The position numbers were made by a program, and so were the translations under genes. A model generated the notes under the pieces. It did no database searches. It was not told where the DNA came from and was given only the letters and a program-made list of their open reading frames with translations. This document shows positions 16,435-25,709 of a stretch of 64,000 bases of DNA, one piece after another (within the stretch, counting starts at the first letter, position 1; each line of letters starts with the position of its first letter). This stretch comes from Chryseobacterium phosphatilyticum (GTDB taxonomy: Bacteria; Bacteroidota; Bacteroidia; Flavobacteriales; Weeksellaceae). Location: contig NZ_PPED02000001.1 of NCBI RefSeq assembly GCF_002899825.2, positions 1,512,023 to 1,576,022 of the forward strand, given 5' to 3'.

Positions 16435-16866
16435 TTTAATGGGTAATGCTTCCTGATTGTTTTCTGCGAAAATAAATAAAAAACAGGACATTTTTAAGTT
16501 AGAGAATAAGAGAGAGTGTAAGAGTTGATAACATTCTAAAAATTATAATTTCCTTCTTTACCATCTCAGCATTCCTCAGTTTTTTCGTTTTCACAAAAAA
16601 AAGACCATCTCAGGACGAGATGATCTTACTACCGTTTTGAATTTACTAAGTTATATATGAAGATATGAATGATGTTTTTTGATGGGACAAAGATAGACCG
16701 CCTCTTTATTTTTCCTCTCAGGGGAATCCCTAAAACTTTATCCGTAAAAATACGGTTGTATGATAAAAAAAGCCCTGTAAGAAATACTCACAGGACTTTA
16801 ACTTATCTAACAATTATTTTGTTTATCAACTAATTTTCAATGTTTTTCATTGAAATTATTCCGTTT
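16435..16866. other. spacer with hairpins downstream of aminopeptidase P
   Basis: No gene seen. It holds the terminator for the minus-strand peptidase and a second weaker hairpin (CATCTC 16606-16611 / GAGATG 16617-16622). Confidence 0.5.
16762..16799 (-). terminator. terminator of the aminopeptidase P gene
   Basis: On the minus strand AAAGTCCTGT pairs with ACAGGGCTTT (one G-T pair) over an 11-base loop, followed by a run of T. Confidence 0.7.
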
Positions 16867-18636
16867 TTATAATGGGCTTACCAATTCTAAGAACCATTCT
16901 TTCACTTCTCCTTCCAGATATGGACCTATTTTTTCTTCACACGTTTTGTGGTAAGCATTTAGCCACGCAATTTCTGATTCTGAAAGAATGTCTTTTACAA
17001 CGGTATCTTTGAAGAACGGGCAGAATGTTAAAGTTTCGAATTCATAGAATGTTCCATGAATTGTTTTTTCTGCTTCTTTTACGGCAATCAGGTTTTCGTG
17101 ACGAATTCCATATTGACCTTCAAGGTAATACCCCGGTTCATTGGAACAAACCATTCCCGGAAGAAGATCCTGAGCATTCAGGTCTTTTCTGATATTTTGT
17201 GGACCCTCGTGAACATTCATGAAACTTCCTACTCCATGTCCTGTTCCGTGGTTAAAGTCTTTCCCTTCCATCCACAGCGGAAGTCTTGCGATGGCATCAA
17301 GGTGTACTCCTTTGGTTCCTTTCGGGAACTTTACCATTGATAAACGGATCAGTCCCTGTAGTACTAATGTTGAGTTCCTTTTAAACTCATCAGAAGCTGT
17401 TCCTAAGGCAAAGGTTCTTGTAATATCGGTTGTTCCTTCAAGGTATTGACCTCCTGAATCTACCAAAATGGTTTCTGCATTAGTCACTTCTTTACTTCCC
17501 TCTTTCTTTGCAGAATAGTGCATAATGGCACCATTATCTTTATATCCCACAATAGAACCAAAGCTTTCTCCTACAAAGTTTTCTCCTTCAGCACGGAATC
17601 CTCTCAGTTTTTCACCGATAGAATATTCGTTCATTGCTTCTTTTCCTGCATTGTGAGTCAACCAGTATAAGAATTTCACCATGGCAACACCATCTCTCAC
17701 CATTACTTTTCTGAAACCTTCCAACTCAGTTTCGTTTTTCTGAGCCTTCATAAGGTTGCCCGGAACCGGTGCTTTGATAAATTGATTATCTGCTTTTAGC
17801 GTTTCAAAAACCTGTTGGTTGGTATTTGGAGAAACCAAGACTTTTTCATTTCTGAACCCTTTCAGGTAGTTGTAGAATTCTTCGTAAGGCATCATTTTCA
17901 CGAAGGCCTCATCCATTTGTTTTCTGGCTTCTACTTCCATTTTTTCAAGGCCTGTGAAGAGCACTGCATCATTTTTTGTGATGACAACATACCCTAGGAA
18001 TACAGGATTACTCTGTACATCACTTCCTCTCAGGTTCACTGTCCATGCAACATCATCCAGACTGGAGATGATATGAACTGTAGCTTCCTGTTCTTCCATT
18101 TTCTGACGGATCGCAGAGATTTTATCAGCCACTGATTTACCGGCTCTTTCAACTGGCTGTACAAAGATCGGATTCGCAGACGGGGTTCCTCTTTCTGTCC
18201 AGACTTGCTTTAAAAGCGGAAGATCGACCAGTGTAATATTTTTTGAATTCAATTTTTGAGAAAGGAGTTCCCAGTTGGCATTTGATGCTGCTAAAGCATT
18301 CACTGCCACTTTACCTCCGTTTGGAATTTCTGAAATAATCCAGTCGATATAATTAGGGGTACCTTCTATCCCGTCTTTGAAAAGGTCGATTCCCGAACCA
18401 TCCAATTCGATAGCTGCCTGGGTAAAGTATCTTCCGTCTGTCCAAAGACCGGCCTTATCTTTAGTAACTACCACAAATCCGGCAGAGCCTAAAAATCCTG
18501 ACAACCAGGATCTCTCCTGCCATTCTTCAGGAAGATACTCACTCATATGCGGATCAGCAGAATATACTATAAATGCATCAACATTATTTTTCTGCATTTC
18601 TTCACGAAGCGCAGCAACTTTTTCCTTTGAAGTCAT
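16867..18636 (-). CDS. Xaa-Pro aminopeptidase (M24B)
   Basis: 589 residues, the long three-domain form: two creatinase-like N-terminal domains (about 1-300) and a C-terminal M24 pita-bread domain. Metal ligands are visible in order: LVDSGGQYLEGTTDITRTF (two Asp), GTGHGVGSF (His), NEPGYYLEG (Glu) and GIRHENL (Glu). It removes N-terminal residues that precede proline, using two metal ions, in the cytoplasm (no signal peptide). It is a single-gene unit with its own terminator. Confidence 0.93.
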   Translation of the reverse strand: MTSKEKVAALREEMQKNNVDAFIVYSADPHMSEYLPEEWQERSWLSGFLGSAGFVVVTKDKAGLWTDGRYFTQAAIELDGSGIDLFKDGIEGTPNYIDWIISEIPNGGKVAVNALAASNANWELLSQKLNSKNITLVDLPLLKQVWTERGTPSANPIFVQPVERAGKSVADKISAIRQKMEEQEATVHIISSLDDVAWTVNLRGSDVQSNPVFLGYVVITKNDAVLFTGLEKMEVEARKQMDEAFVKMMPYEEFYNYLKGFRNEKVLVSPNTNQQVFETLKADNQFIKAPVPGNLMKAQKNETELEGFRKVMVRDGVAMVKFLYWLTHNAGKEAMNEYSIGEKLRGFRAEGENFVGESFGSIVGYKDNGAIMHYSAKKEGSKEVTNAETILVDSGGQYLEGTTDITRTFALGTASDEFKRNSTLVLQGLIRLSMVKFPKGTKGVHLDAIARLPLWMEGKDFNHGTGHGVGSFMNVHEGPQNIRKDLNAQDLLPGMVCSNEPGYYLEGQYGIRHENLIAVKEAEKTIHGTFYEFETLTFCPFFKDTVVKDILSESEIAWLNAYHKTCEEKIGPYLEGEVKEWFLELVSPL

Positions 18637-18902
18637 TCTTTTCTTTTTTAAACACCGAAAGTTACGAAAATTTTGAAGCTAAAAGGCTAAATAGACAGTC
18701 TAATTTCCTTGACAAACTGTTATTTTTTAGGTAATCATCAGTTACAATATGGATAATTGAATAGGTGACCTCATTTTATTAATTATTGCATCACGAAAGT
18801 TTTCTCAATACTTATTTTTTTAAGTTAAAAGCTTCATTCCTATAAATGAATACATACAATTTTAAAAATCAAAGACTTTGACATTGTATAACAAGCTAAA
18901 AT

Positions 18903-19132
18903 TTAATTTTTAAAATAATATTTCGCGATGTTATCTGCTATCGAAGAGGTTTCAACTCCGGTAAGGTTGGTGAGTAGAATAACAGCCCAATGATCATCAG
19001 GATAAATATTAACCGAAGCATGTCACGCTTATCATTTTCCATAAGTTGCATAATGCTGACAGCAATAAATATTTTAGCAATGGAATTGATAGAAAATTTT
19101 GTAGTATGGCTGAGGTATCTAAAATTCAACAT
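18903..19132 (-). pseudogene. remnant of a serine hydrolase (beta-lactamase class C/PBP family)
   Basis: The minus strand from 19132 reads a stretch like the active-site region of this family: TTKFSINSIAKIFIAVSIM, where Ser-x-x-Lys is SIAK, followed by QLMEND. It then shifts: in the next frame the sequence continues DDHWAVILLTNLTGVETSS and IADNIAKYYFKN with a stop at 18903-18905, which looks like the family's C-terminus. The middle of about 250 residues is missing and the N-terminus is lost. No intact gene can be made. Confidence 0.6.
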
Positions 19133-19312
19133 TGTTTACGGTTTGTGCAAAAAGAGGGTTTACTATCACAAATTATAAATCACATCATTCAAACTTCTAA
19201 AAGCATTAAAATATCAAACATATTTAATTAATAATCTCTTTTTCATGAAAAAAAAGCTACCACATTATTACTTTTATAATTTTTTGGAAAGATTATTGCT
19301 ACATTCTACCTT

Positions 19313-19750
19313 ATGAAACAGCAGAACTACAAAAATCACAGAAAATTTTATCCACCACATCATTTTATATACCTTCCTGTATTATTTGTATTGGAAATCT
19401 TTGGGCTCTATAAAATTGGGAATGATTCTCAGAATCAACTTATCTGGATTTTGTTTTCTATTGTGATCTTCCTGCTTTTTTATCTGGCATTCATGACAAG
19501 GCAGCATTATGCTTTGGGACTTCAAAACCGTATGGTTGTTCTTGAATTCCGGCAACGGTATTTTGAAATTTTTAACCTCAGGTCGGATGAAATGGTTGAA
19601 AAATTAAGATTTGACCAGATTGCAGCTTTACGTTTTGCCTATGACGATGAATTCAAAGAGCTTCTCTATAAGGCTCTTCACGAAAATATTTCCGGAGATG
19701 AGATCAAAAGATCCATCAAAAACTGGAGAGCTGACCAAAGCAGAATTTAA
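19313..19750 (+). CDS. DUF6526-like membrane protein
   Basis: 145 residues: a basic N-terminus (KQQNYKNHRKFYPPHHF), two hydrophobic helices (about 19-36 and 43-63) and a charged cytoplasmic tail with a helical pattern. I associate the layout and the opening motif with the DUF6526 family, small proteins of unknown role common in Bacteroidota. A small lipoprotein gene begins 22 bases after it. Confidence 0.65.
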   Translation: MKQQNYKNHRKFYPPHHFIYLPVLFVLEIFGLYKIGNDSQNQLIWILFSIVIFLLFYLAFMTRQHYALGLQNRMVVLEFRQRYFEIFNLRSDEMVEKLRFDQIAALRFAYDDEFKELLYKALHENISGDEIKRSIKNWRADQSRI

Positions 19751-19771
19751 TAAACACCAAAAAATTGAACT

Positions 19772-19939
19772 ATGAAAAAATGGAGCTTTTACAGTATTAC
19801 AATATTAAGTTTGTTGACACTAACAAGTTGTGAAGCAGTAGGAACAATCTTTAAGGCCGGAATGTGGTGGGGAATCATTTTAGTCTGTATAATAGTAGTC
19901 ATTCTTTTCTTGATTTTTTCGAAGGGTAAAAACTCTTAA
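19772..19939 (+). CDS. small lipoprotein with a membrane helix
   Basis: 55 residues: MKKWSFYSITILSLLTLTSC is a lipoprotein signal with Cys20 as the lipidation site, then a short loop and a strong membrane helix (about 32-50), ending in KGKNS. Small lipoproteins of this build are common in flavobacteria. It sits between the DUF6526-like gene and topoisomerase IB (9 bases to the latter). Confidence 0.6.
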   Translation: MKKWSFYSITILSLLTLTSCEAVGTIFKAGMWWGIILVCIIVVILFLIFSKGKNS

Positions 19940-19948
19940 CCATGTTTT

Positions 19949-21055
19949 ATGGAGAAGAATACAGACTTAGAGATTATTTCTCATTTAAAGCCATCAAAGA
20001 TTGTTCAAATCATGAAGAGCCCGGAAGCTTCTGCAAAGGCGGTACATCTCGTATATACCACCGATGCAGAAACCACCGGAATCACCCGTAAGAAAACCGG
20101 AAAAAAATATTCTTATTATAAGGATGGTAAAAAAATCAAAGACAAAGATGAAATCACCAGAATCAACAAACTGGTGCTTCCTCCGGCATGGGAAAATGTT
20201 TGGATTTGTGCGCTGGAAAATGGTCATCTTCAAGCCACAGGTTTTGATGTAAAGAAAAGAAAGCAATATCGCTATCATTCTCTGTGGAGTGCCTTGCGAA
20301 ATCATACAAAATTTTACCGGATGCTTCAGTTTGGATACGCTCTGCCTGACATCCGGCTTCATATAGAACAGGATCTCGCTTTAAGGAATTTTGAAAAACG
20401 GAAAATACTGGCCCTGATCGTAAGTCTTATGCAAAGAACCAATATTCGCATAGGGAATAACGTGTATGAAAAGCTATATGGATCGTTTGGATTGACAACG
20501 CTTAAGGACAAACATGTGGAAATAAAAGGCCAAAAGATTACTTTTTCTTTTAAAGGTAAGAAAGGGGTAATGCATCATGTCGATCTCAGAAGCAAAAGAC
20601 TCGCCAGATTGGTTCAGAAATGTAAGGATATTCCCGGAAAAGAACTGTTCCAATATCTTGATGATGAAGGAAACCGTCATTCTGTAGATTCCGGGATGGT
20701 GAATGAGTACATCAAAGAAATAAGCGGTGAAGATTTTACAGCTAAAGATTTCAGAACCTGGTCCGGAACGGTAAATGCATTGATTGCTTTTAAAGAAATC
20801 GGATATGCAGAAAACAACACTGAGTATAAAAAGAAAGTGAAGGAAGCCCTGGATATTGTTGCTGAGCACCTCGGAAATACCACCGCTGTATGCCGGAAAT
20901 ATTATGTTCATCCTTTAGTCATCAACCTTTACGAAAATAACACAATCAAAAAGTATCTTGACGAACTGGAAATCATTGAAGAAAATGATGGAAAAGCCGA
21001 TCTTACAAAAGAAGAAAGACTTGTTCTTAAGATTTTGGAGAACGAGAAAATGTAA
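19949..21055 (+). CDS. type IB DNA topoisomerase
   Basis: 368 residues, the poxvirus-like bacterial form. The N-terminal DNA-binding part carries LPPAWENVWICALENGHLQA and GFDVKKRKQYRYH; the catalytic part has R-x-x-N-N (RIGNNVYEKLYGSFGLTTLKD), FRTWSGT and the nucleophile Tyr in CRKYYVHP. These enzymes relax supercoils by a 3'-phosphotyrosine intermediate without ATP. The start at 19949 is preceded by the small lipoprotein gene. It converges on an AraC-type gene across a dispersed inverted repeat. Confidence 0.92.
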   Translation: MEKNTDLEIISHLKPSKIVQIMKSPEASAKAVHLVYTTDAETTGITRKKTGKKYSYYKDGKKIKDKDEITRINKLVLPPAWENVWICALENGHLQATGFDVKKRKQYRYHSLWSALRNHTKFYRMLQFGYALPDIRLHIEQDLALRNFEKRKILALIVSLMQRTNIRIGNNVYEKLYGSFGLTTLKDKHVEIKGQKITFSFKGKKGVMHHVDLRSKRLARLVQKCKDIPGKELFQYLDDEGNRHSVDSGMVNEYIKEISGEDFTAKDFRTWSGTVNALIAFKEIGYAENNTEYKKKVKEALDIVAEHLGNTTAVCRKYYVHPLVINLYENNTIKKYLDELEIIEENDGKADLTKEERLVLKILENEKM

Positions 21056-21060
21056 GTTTT

Positions 21061-21210
21061 GAAGTCGAAAGCCATGGGCTGGAAGTATTATCAGACACTA
21101 TTGTTATGAATGTCGTTTTTAATTAATTCCTTAAAATCCTATTCACTTAAAAGGTTAAGCTTTAATGAATAGAGTAAAGTACTTCCATCTCCCAGCCTCC
21201 AGCTTCTAGC
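21061..21210. repeat. dispersed inverted repeat between convergent genes
   Basis: GGAAGTA (21081-21087) on the left and TACTTCC (21180-21186) on the right form the inner arms; the right half holds CCAGCCTCCAGCTTC (21192-21206), an exact 15-base match in inverted orientation to 63126-63140 inside the last gene. Confidence 0.55.
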
Positions 21211-22098
21211 CTACCCATTAATCCTGTTCTGCAAAAACTGTGTTCTGTATTCTTTCGGAGTAATTCCTGCTATCTTTTTGAAAAGCTGAGTAAAATGTGA
21301 GGCGGTATGGAAATTAAGTTCATAAGCAATCTCTGCAATATCTTTACTGGAATGAAGAAGTGCTTTGCTGTAATTGATATCAATCTCGTTGATCCATTGT
21401 TTGGGAGACTTTTGCGTTACTCCTTTAACACATTTGTTTAAATAACTTTCGGTAACAGATAATTTATCAGCATAAAAAGCGACCCGCTTCTCGCCGACAT
21501 GATACTTAAACAAAAGATCCCTGAACTGCAGAGACAGCTCCATGGGACGTGTAGCAGATTTATGATGGGTATCTGAATCTGTGCTCAGCATTTTGATTAA
21601 GATCAGGTGAAGCATTGTTACCACGACATCATTGATATTAAGATTACTCAGCCAGAGTTCCTGCTCCATGATCGGAAGAAGCTGGGTAATCGTTCCATAG
21701 GTGAGGCTATCCAGATTCAGGAAAGGCGTCATAAAGAAAATACTGCTTTTGTGCTTGGGCAGCTCCTGCTCAGACAATATATTATTTTCGTAAGCAAGGA
21801 AAAAACCTTCAATATCATCAGATAGCTCTACTGTAGCGGTTATCGTGCCTTGCTTGATAAAGATAACCCCTCCTTTTTCAGCGTGATATTCTTTATTTTC
21901 CAGATATTGTTTTATATGTCCGTTGGTCACGAAAATAATGAAATTAAAAGTCGTACGGTATGGAATCACCGGCATCAGAATTCCTTTGAGATAATTCTCG
22001 ATCCGATAAAGCTGTATATCCGCATTATTGGCTAATGTTTTCTCCGTAATATTGGGGAGAAAAAGTTTTTTATATTGAAAATTGGATAATACTTCCAT
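21211..22098 (-). CDS. AraC-family transcriptional regulator
   Basis: 295 residues. N-terminal cupin-like sensing region (e.g. KGGVIFIKQGTITATVEL) and a C-terminal double HTH: VAFYADKLSVTESYLNKCVK, then DIAEIAYELNFHTASHFTQL and the closing GITPKEYR. No signal peptide. It lies beside the TonB receptor and could sense a metabolite, but no target is evident. Confidence 0.9.
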   Translation of the reverse strand: MEVLSNFQYKKLFLPNITEKTLANNADIQLYRIENYLKGILMPVIPYRTTFNFIIFVTNGHIKQYLENKEYHAEKGGVIFIKQGTITATVELSDDIEGFFLAYENNILSEQELPKHKSSIFFMTPFLNLDSLTYGTITQLLPIMEQELWLSNLNINDVVVTMLHLILIKMLSTDSDTHHKSATRPMELSLQFRDLLFKYHVGEKRVAFYADKLSVTESYLNKCVKGVTQKSPKQWINEIDINYSKALLHSSKDIAEIAYELNFHTASHFTQLFKKIAGITPKEYRTQFLQNRING

Positions 22099-22243
22099 AT
22101 CCGGTCTAATGATTATTTAAAGTTATATATAATTTATAAGGTAGAATCAAAGAATTTGAAAATTTGATAATGAGCTCATTTGAAAATTGATAGTATGTTC
22201 CTTTTATCTTTCTCCAAACAAGCTCTCGCTATTTCAATCAAAT

Positions 22244-24490
22244 TTAGAACTTATAATACACTCCTACTCTTACTCCAAAAGGGCTTCCCGGAGTATATGT
22301 AAGATCTGTAATAGGTTCTGCTTCTCCTTTCAACTGAGTTTCTGTAGCAAACTGAGCTTCATTCCATTTTACATTAAAAAGATTATTCAACTGAATATTG
22401 GCTCCCCATTTCTGACGGTTATATGAAAGCATAAAATCGTTAACAAAATAAGCTTTTGTTTTGATACTATTATCCTCCACGGCAGGTCTTGACCCCAGAT
22501 AACGATATTGAAGTCCCATCGAGAATCCATTAAGGAAATCCCAGTTTACGGAGCCTGTACTTGTTACCACAGGTGCGAGTGGAACATAATCATGTCCTTT
22601 TTCTTCCTCAACAAATCTGGCATGAGAATAGTTGATATCCGCGTTCAGATAAAAGTTTTCCAATGGTTGGAAACGAACTCCCAAATCTGCCCCGAAACGT
22701 CTTGATTTTCCTGACGGTTCAACTACTGCATCATCACCCACATATACAAACTCTTGCTGCAGATTCATAAACCAAACTGCCGGGGTAATAATCAATGATT
22801 TGAACGGGTGTAGCCTTACTCCGAAATCTGCACCGATAGAATACGGAAGAGTATTTTCATTTTTATTAGGAACCACAACTCTCAGATCATTGGAATGAAA
22901 ACCCATTCCTGTTTTCAGGAACCACATCACATTATCACTTTGAGCATAGGAAAAGTTTAGTTTGGGGCTTAATCTCGTAGCCTCTTTTGATTGTCCGGAA
23001 GGTAGTTGTTCAGCATCCAGCAGATTATGCATATTGAAGATAAAATGATCAACTCTCAAGGCAGGGTTAATCGTCCATTTCCCTGTCTTCCATACTAACC
23101 CCGTATAGGCATGAAGATTGGTTTCAGTTCCTGTAACATCAGACATTCTGTCGAGTAGTAAATCTCTATGGTAAACATGGTTAAGCTGCAACGTATTAAT
23201 ATCGTCATTTCTCAATCCAATTCCTGAAGTCCAGTTGAATGAACTGTTGGCAAGAGAGAAGGTTTTGGTATATTTTACTTCTGCTCCGTAAATATTTCTT
23301 CCGTCGGTCTGCTGGATTTCGTCACCATGATCCTTATCTTTCAGATTAAAAGTAAAATCTGAATACAGGTTAAAGTTATATCTGGAGTAAAAAGCCATTG
23401 CATCGATCTGTTCAGAAGGCGAAATAATATGCTTGAAATTCATCTGAAGGTTTGTTCTGGAAGTTTTCCCTCCCTCTGTAGGATCTATACTTCCCCATCT
23501 GCCAATGATCCCTTCATCCACTGCACGCTCAGGAATTTGTCCCGAAGCATTCCATGAAGAATTGAATGTTGAGAACTGGATATTGAAATAGTCATTGTCC
23601 GTCAGCCATTGATTGTATTTTCCGAAAATATTGACTCTGTTGAAATTCTGTTTGACATCAAAAGGACCATCCGTGTAGTTATATTCTGCAGCGATATAGG
23701 CATTTTTTCTCCCCTGATCATCATGAAGAATATTAAACATCCCCAATACTCTTTTGGAATTGAACGAACCTCCCTCCAGTTTGATCATGCTGTTTTTTAA
23801 TCCGTTGTAGGTCTGAAAATCAACATATCCTGCGGTATTAAAATCCCCCCGATCCATATAATAGGCTCCTTTTCCGAAGTCAATATTATTGACAGTTTCA
23901 GGGATCACAAAGTGAAGATCAGAATATCCCTGTCCATGGGCATGAGAAACAATATTCACAGGCATCCCATCGACATTTACACTTACATCAGTACCATGAT
24001 CGGCATCAAATCCTCTTAAAAAAAGCTGTTCCGCCTTTCCACCACCTGCATGCTGTGCAATAAATAATCCCGGAACTTTTCTCAATAGATCCTGGGCTGA
24101 ATTTACCGGAAATTTATTCAGATCAACTTTGGTAATGGCTGATAAAAACGAACTGTGATTGATTGCAACTTCAGAAATCTGAAAAGGTTTATGCTGTAAA
24201 AAAACAACTTTGTTTTTATCATTATCACCGGTAACGACCCATTTTACCTCATCATATCCCTGACGGGTGATCACCAATGTATCAGGAAGTAATTTTACAG
24301 GAATGACAAATGTACCATCGGTTCCCGTGTGCGTATGGCTGTTCCCGTGGTCATATTTTACTAATGCATCTGCAATGGGGAATTTGTCTTCTGCATCTTT
24401 AATTGACAATTGTCTTTCTGCTTCCTGCGCCATCATTTTTCCACTGAATGCCATGACAAGAAAAACAGCTGCTATTTTAGTTATTTTCAT
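22244..24490 (-). CDS. TonB-dependent outer-membrane receptor, probably for metal uptake
   Basis: 748 residues: signal peptide (about 1-21, ending FSGKMMAQ), a carboxypeptidase-like regulatory domain (about 25-95), a plug domain with LLRKVPGLF and LFLRGFDADHG, and a beta-barrel with aromatic C-terminal residue (VGVYYKF). The regulatory domain carries a His-rich loop (HGNSHTHTG) and the plug has SHAHGQGYSDLH, hints of metal binding. It is the last gene of the urease/urea block on the same strand, so nickel is the best guess. No family-level proof of substrate. Confidence 0.88.
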   Translation of the reverse strand: MKITKIAAVFLVMAFSGKMMAQEAERQLSIKDAEDKFPIADALVKYDHGNSHTHTGTDGTFVIPVKLLPDTLVITRQGYDEVKWVVTGDNDKNKVVFLQHKPFQISEVAINHSSFLSAITKVDLNKFPVNSAQDLLRKVPGLFIAQHAGGGKAEQLFLRGFDADHGTDVSVNVDGMPVNIVSHAHGQGYSDLHFVIPETVNNIDFGKGAYYMDRGDFNTAGYVDFQTYNGLKNSMIKLEGGSFNSKRVLGMFNILHDDQGRKNAYIAAEYNYTDGPFDVKQNFNRVNIFGKYNQWLTDNDYFNIQFSTFNSSWNASGQIPERAVDEGIIGRWGSIDPTEGGKTSRTNLQMNFKHIISPSEQIDAMAFYSRYNFNLYSDFTFNLKDKDHGDEIQQTDGRNIYGAEVKYTKTFSLANSSFNWTSGIGLRNDDINTLQLNHVYHRDLLLDRMSDVTGTETNLHAYTGLVWKTGKWTINPALRVDHFIFNMHNLLDAEQLPSGQSKEATRLSPKLNFSYAQSDNVMWFLKTGMGFHSNDLRVVVPNKNENTLPYSIGADFGVRLHPFKSLIITPAVWFMNLQQEFVYVGDDAVVEPSGKSRRFGADLGVRFQPLENFYLNADINYSHARFVEEEKGHDYVPLAPVVTSTGSVNWDFLNGFSMGLQYRYLGSRPAVEDNSIKTKAYFVNDFMLSYNRQKWGANIQLNNLFNVKWNEAQFATETQLKGEAEPITDLTYTPGSPFGVRVGVYYKF

Positions 24491-24598
24491 TTTTTGTTAT
24501 GTTAAATTAGAAAGTAGGTAAGAGATAACAAATCTTCAAGGGTTGATGAAAGTAAAATTGCCTACTTTTTCATCCTTAAACTCTCTTATGCTCAAACA

Positions 24599-25486
24599 CT
24601 ACGCTTTTGGTTTAATAAATATTTTCTGAATAAAAAGGGTGATCCAGGTTCCTGCTACAAATGGAAAAGTAAATACTCCGCCAACCGCATCCAGACAGTG
24701 ATTATCAATAAGAAGATCATCAATAACAATAGTTAAAAGAACAGCAATAAGCACCCATAGACCATCTGTTTTTTTAACCCCGGAAAATACAATCGCTGAA
24801 AGTACCGCATTGAATCCGAATAATCCCATATGGATTTCTTTTATAGGCTCGCCATTTAACTGTGATAGTCCCGCTCCCAAAATAGAAGCTGCTAATCCAT
24901 ACAAAGCAGCAATGGGTGAGCTGATAAAAACCGCCAGAAAGAAGATCATTCCTGAAAGTATACCGCCTTGAAAGATTACTTCCCCAAAACCTTTGGTACA
25001 GGTAAGAAAATCATCATATTTTGATGGGATTACCTCAGCACTCAACATCTCAGAGGGCGGAATATGGGTAAAATGATGTAAAGCAAATACCAGCACCCAG
25101 GTAATAATTATGAAAGGAAAGGTAAATACCGGAATCTTCTTTTGGATAAAGAAATGCTGAATAACAGATGCCAATGCACCCCCCAATATAATGAGTATCC
25201 AAATCAAGGCCGTTGTTTCAAATAAAAAGGCCAATGCGACTCCTACCAATGCTGCACTGAAACCGTACAATCCGGCATTGATTTCTGATTTGTCATATTT
25301 TAACTTCATCCCAGTAAAAGTTCCGGCTGCCGTTGAAAGTAATACGGCAACACCACACTGCCAGCTTCCCATGAAGATTCCTATAAGAAATAACAACCCG
25401 GTCCATCGGTTTTCCTGAAGCATGATTTGACCGATTCCTTTTAAAACGCTGTCTAAAAAAGGGAGCTTTTTGAAAAATTCGTCCAT
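24599..25486 (-). CDS. urea transporter (UT family)
   Basis: 295 residues with about ten hydrophobic helices and a twofold internal repeat, as in urea channels: NAGLYGFSAALVGVAL in the first half matches HMGLFGFNAVLSAIVF in the second. UT proteins form passive urea channels in the inner membrane. It is located inside the urease block, 108 bases upstream of the TonB receptor gene, so it would supply urea to urease. Confidence 0.88.
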   Translation of the reverse strand: MDEFFKKLPFLDSVLKGIGQIMLQENRWTGLLFLIGIFMGSWQCGVAVLLSTAAGTFTGMKLKYDKSEINAGLYGFSAALVGVALAFLFETTALIWILIILGGALASVIQHFFIQKKIPVFTFPFIIITWVLVFALHHFTHIPPSEMLSAEVIPSKYDDFLTCTKGFGEVIFQGGILSGMIFFLAVFISSPIAALYGLAASILGAGLSQLNGEPIKEIHMGLFGFNAVLSAIVFSGVKKTDGLWVLIAVLLTIVIDDLLIDNHCLDAVGGVFTFPFVAGTWITLFIQKIFIKPKA

Positions 25487-25571
25487 AGTTTTTTTAATTT
25501 ATTAATAATGTAGAGTGATTTTAGAGGGTTGTTGCTTGTTTTTCGTTGCTGATTATTTTTTGTTGAGATAC

Positions 25572-25709
25572 TAGATGCCAGTTTCGGGGTTCGAGGTACG
25601 AGGATTAGATTAAGATAAAAAGATACGAGATGGAAAAATTCATCATTCAGTTTCAATTTTTTCTTCAACTCTCCCACTCGAATACCGAACCCCGAACCCC
25701 GAACCTCGT
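25572..25709. repeat. inverted repeat with GGGGTTCG arms
   Basis: CGGGGTTCG (25585-25593) pairs with CGAACCCCG (25686-25694); the right arm is a triplicated GAACCCC run next to the stop codon of the UreH-like gene. The same words occur at 63646-63730. Confidence 0.65.

Noticed and set aside
20474..20911. 145-codon minus-strand frame inside the topoisomerase gene
   Set aside because: Fully covered by the clear topoisomerase IB coding sequence on the other strand.
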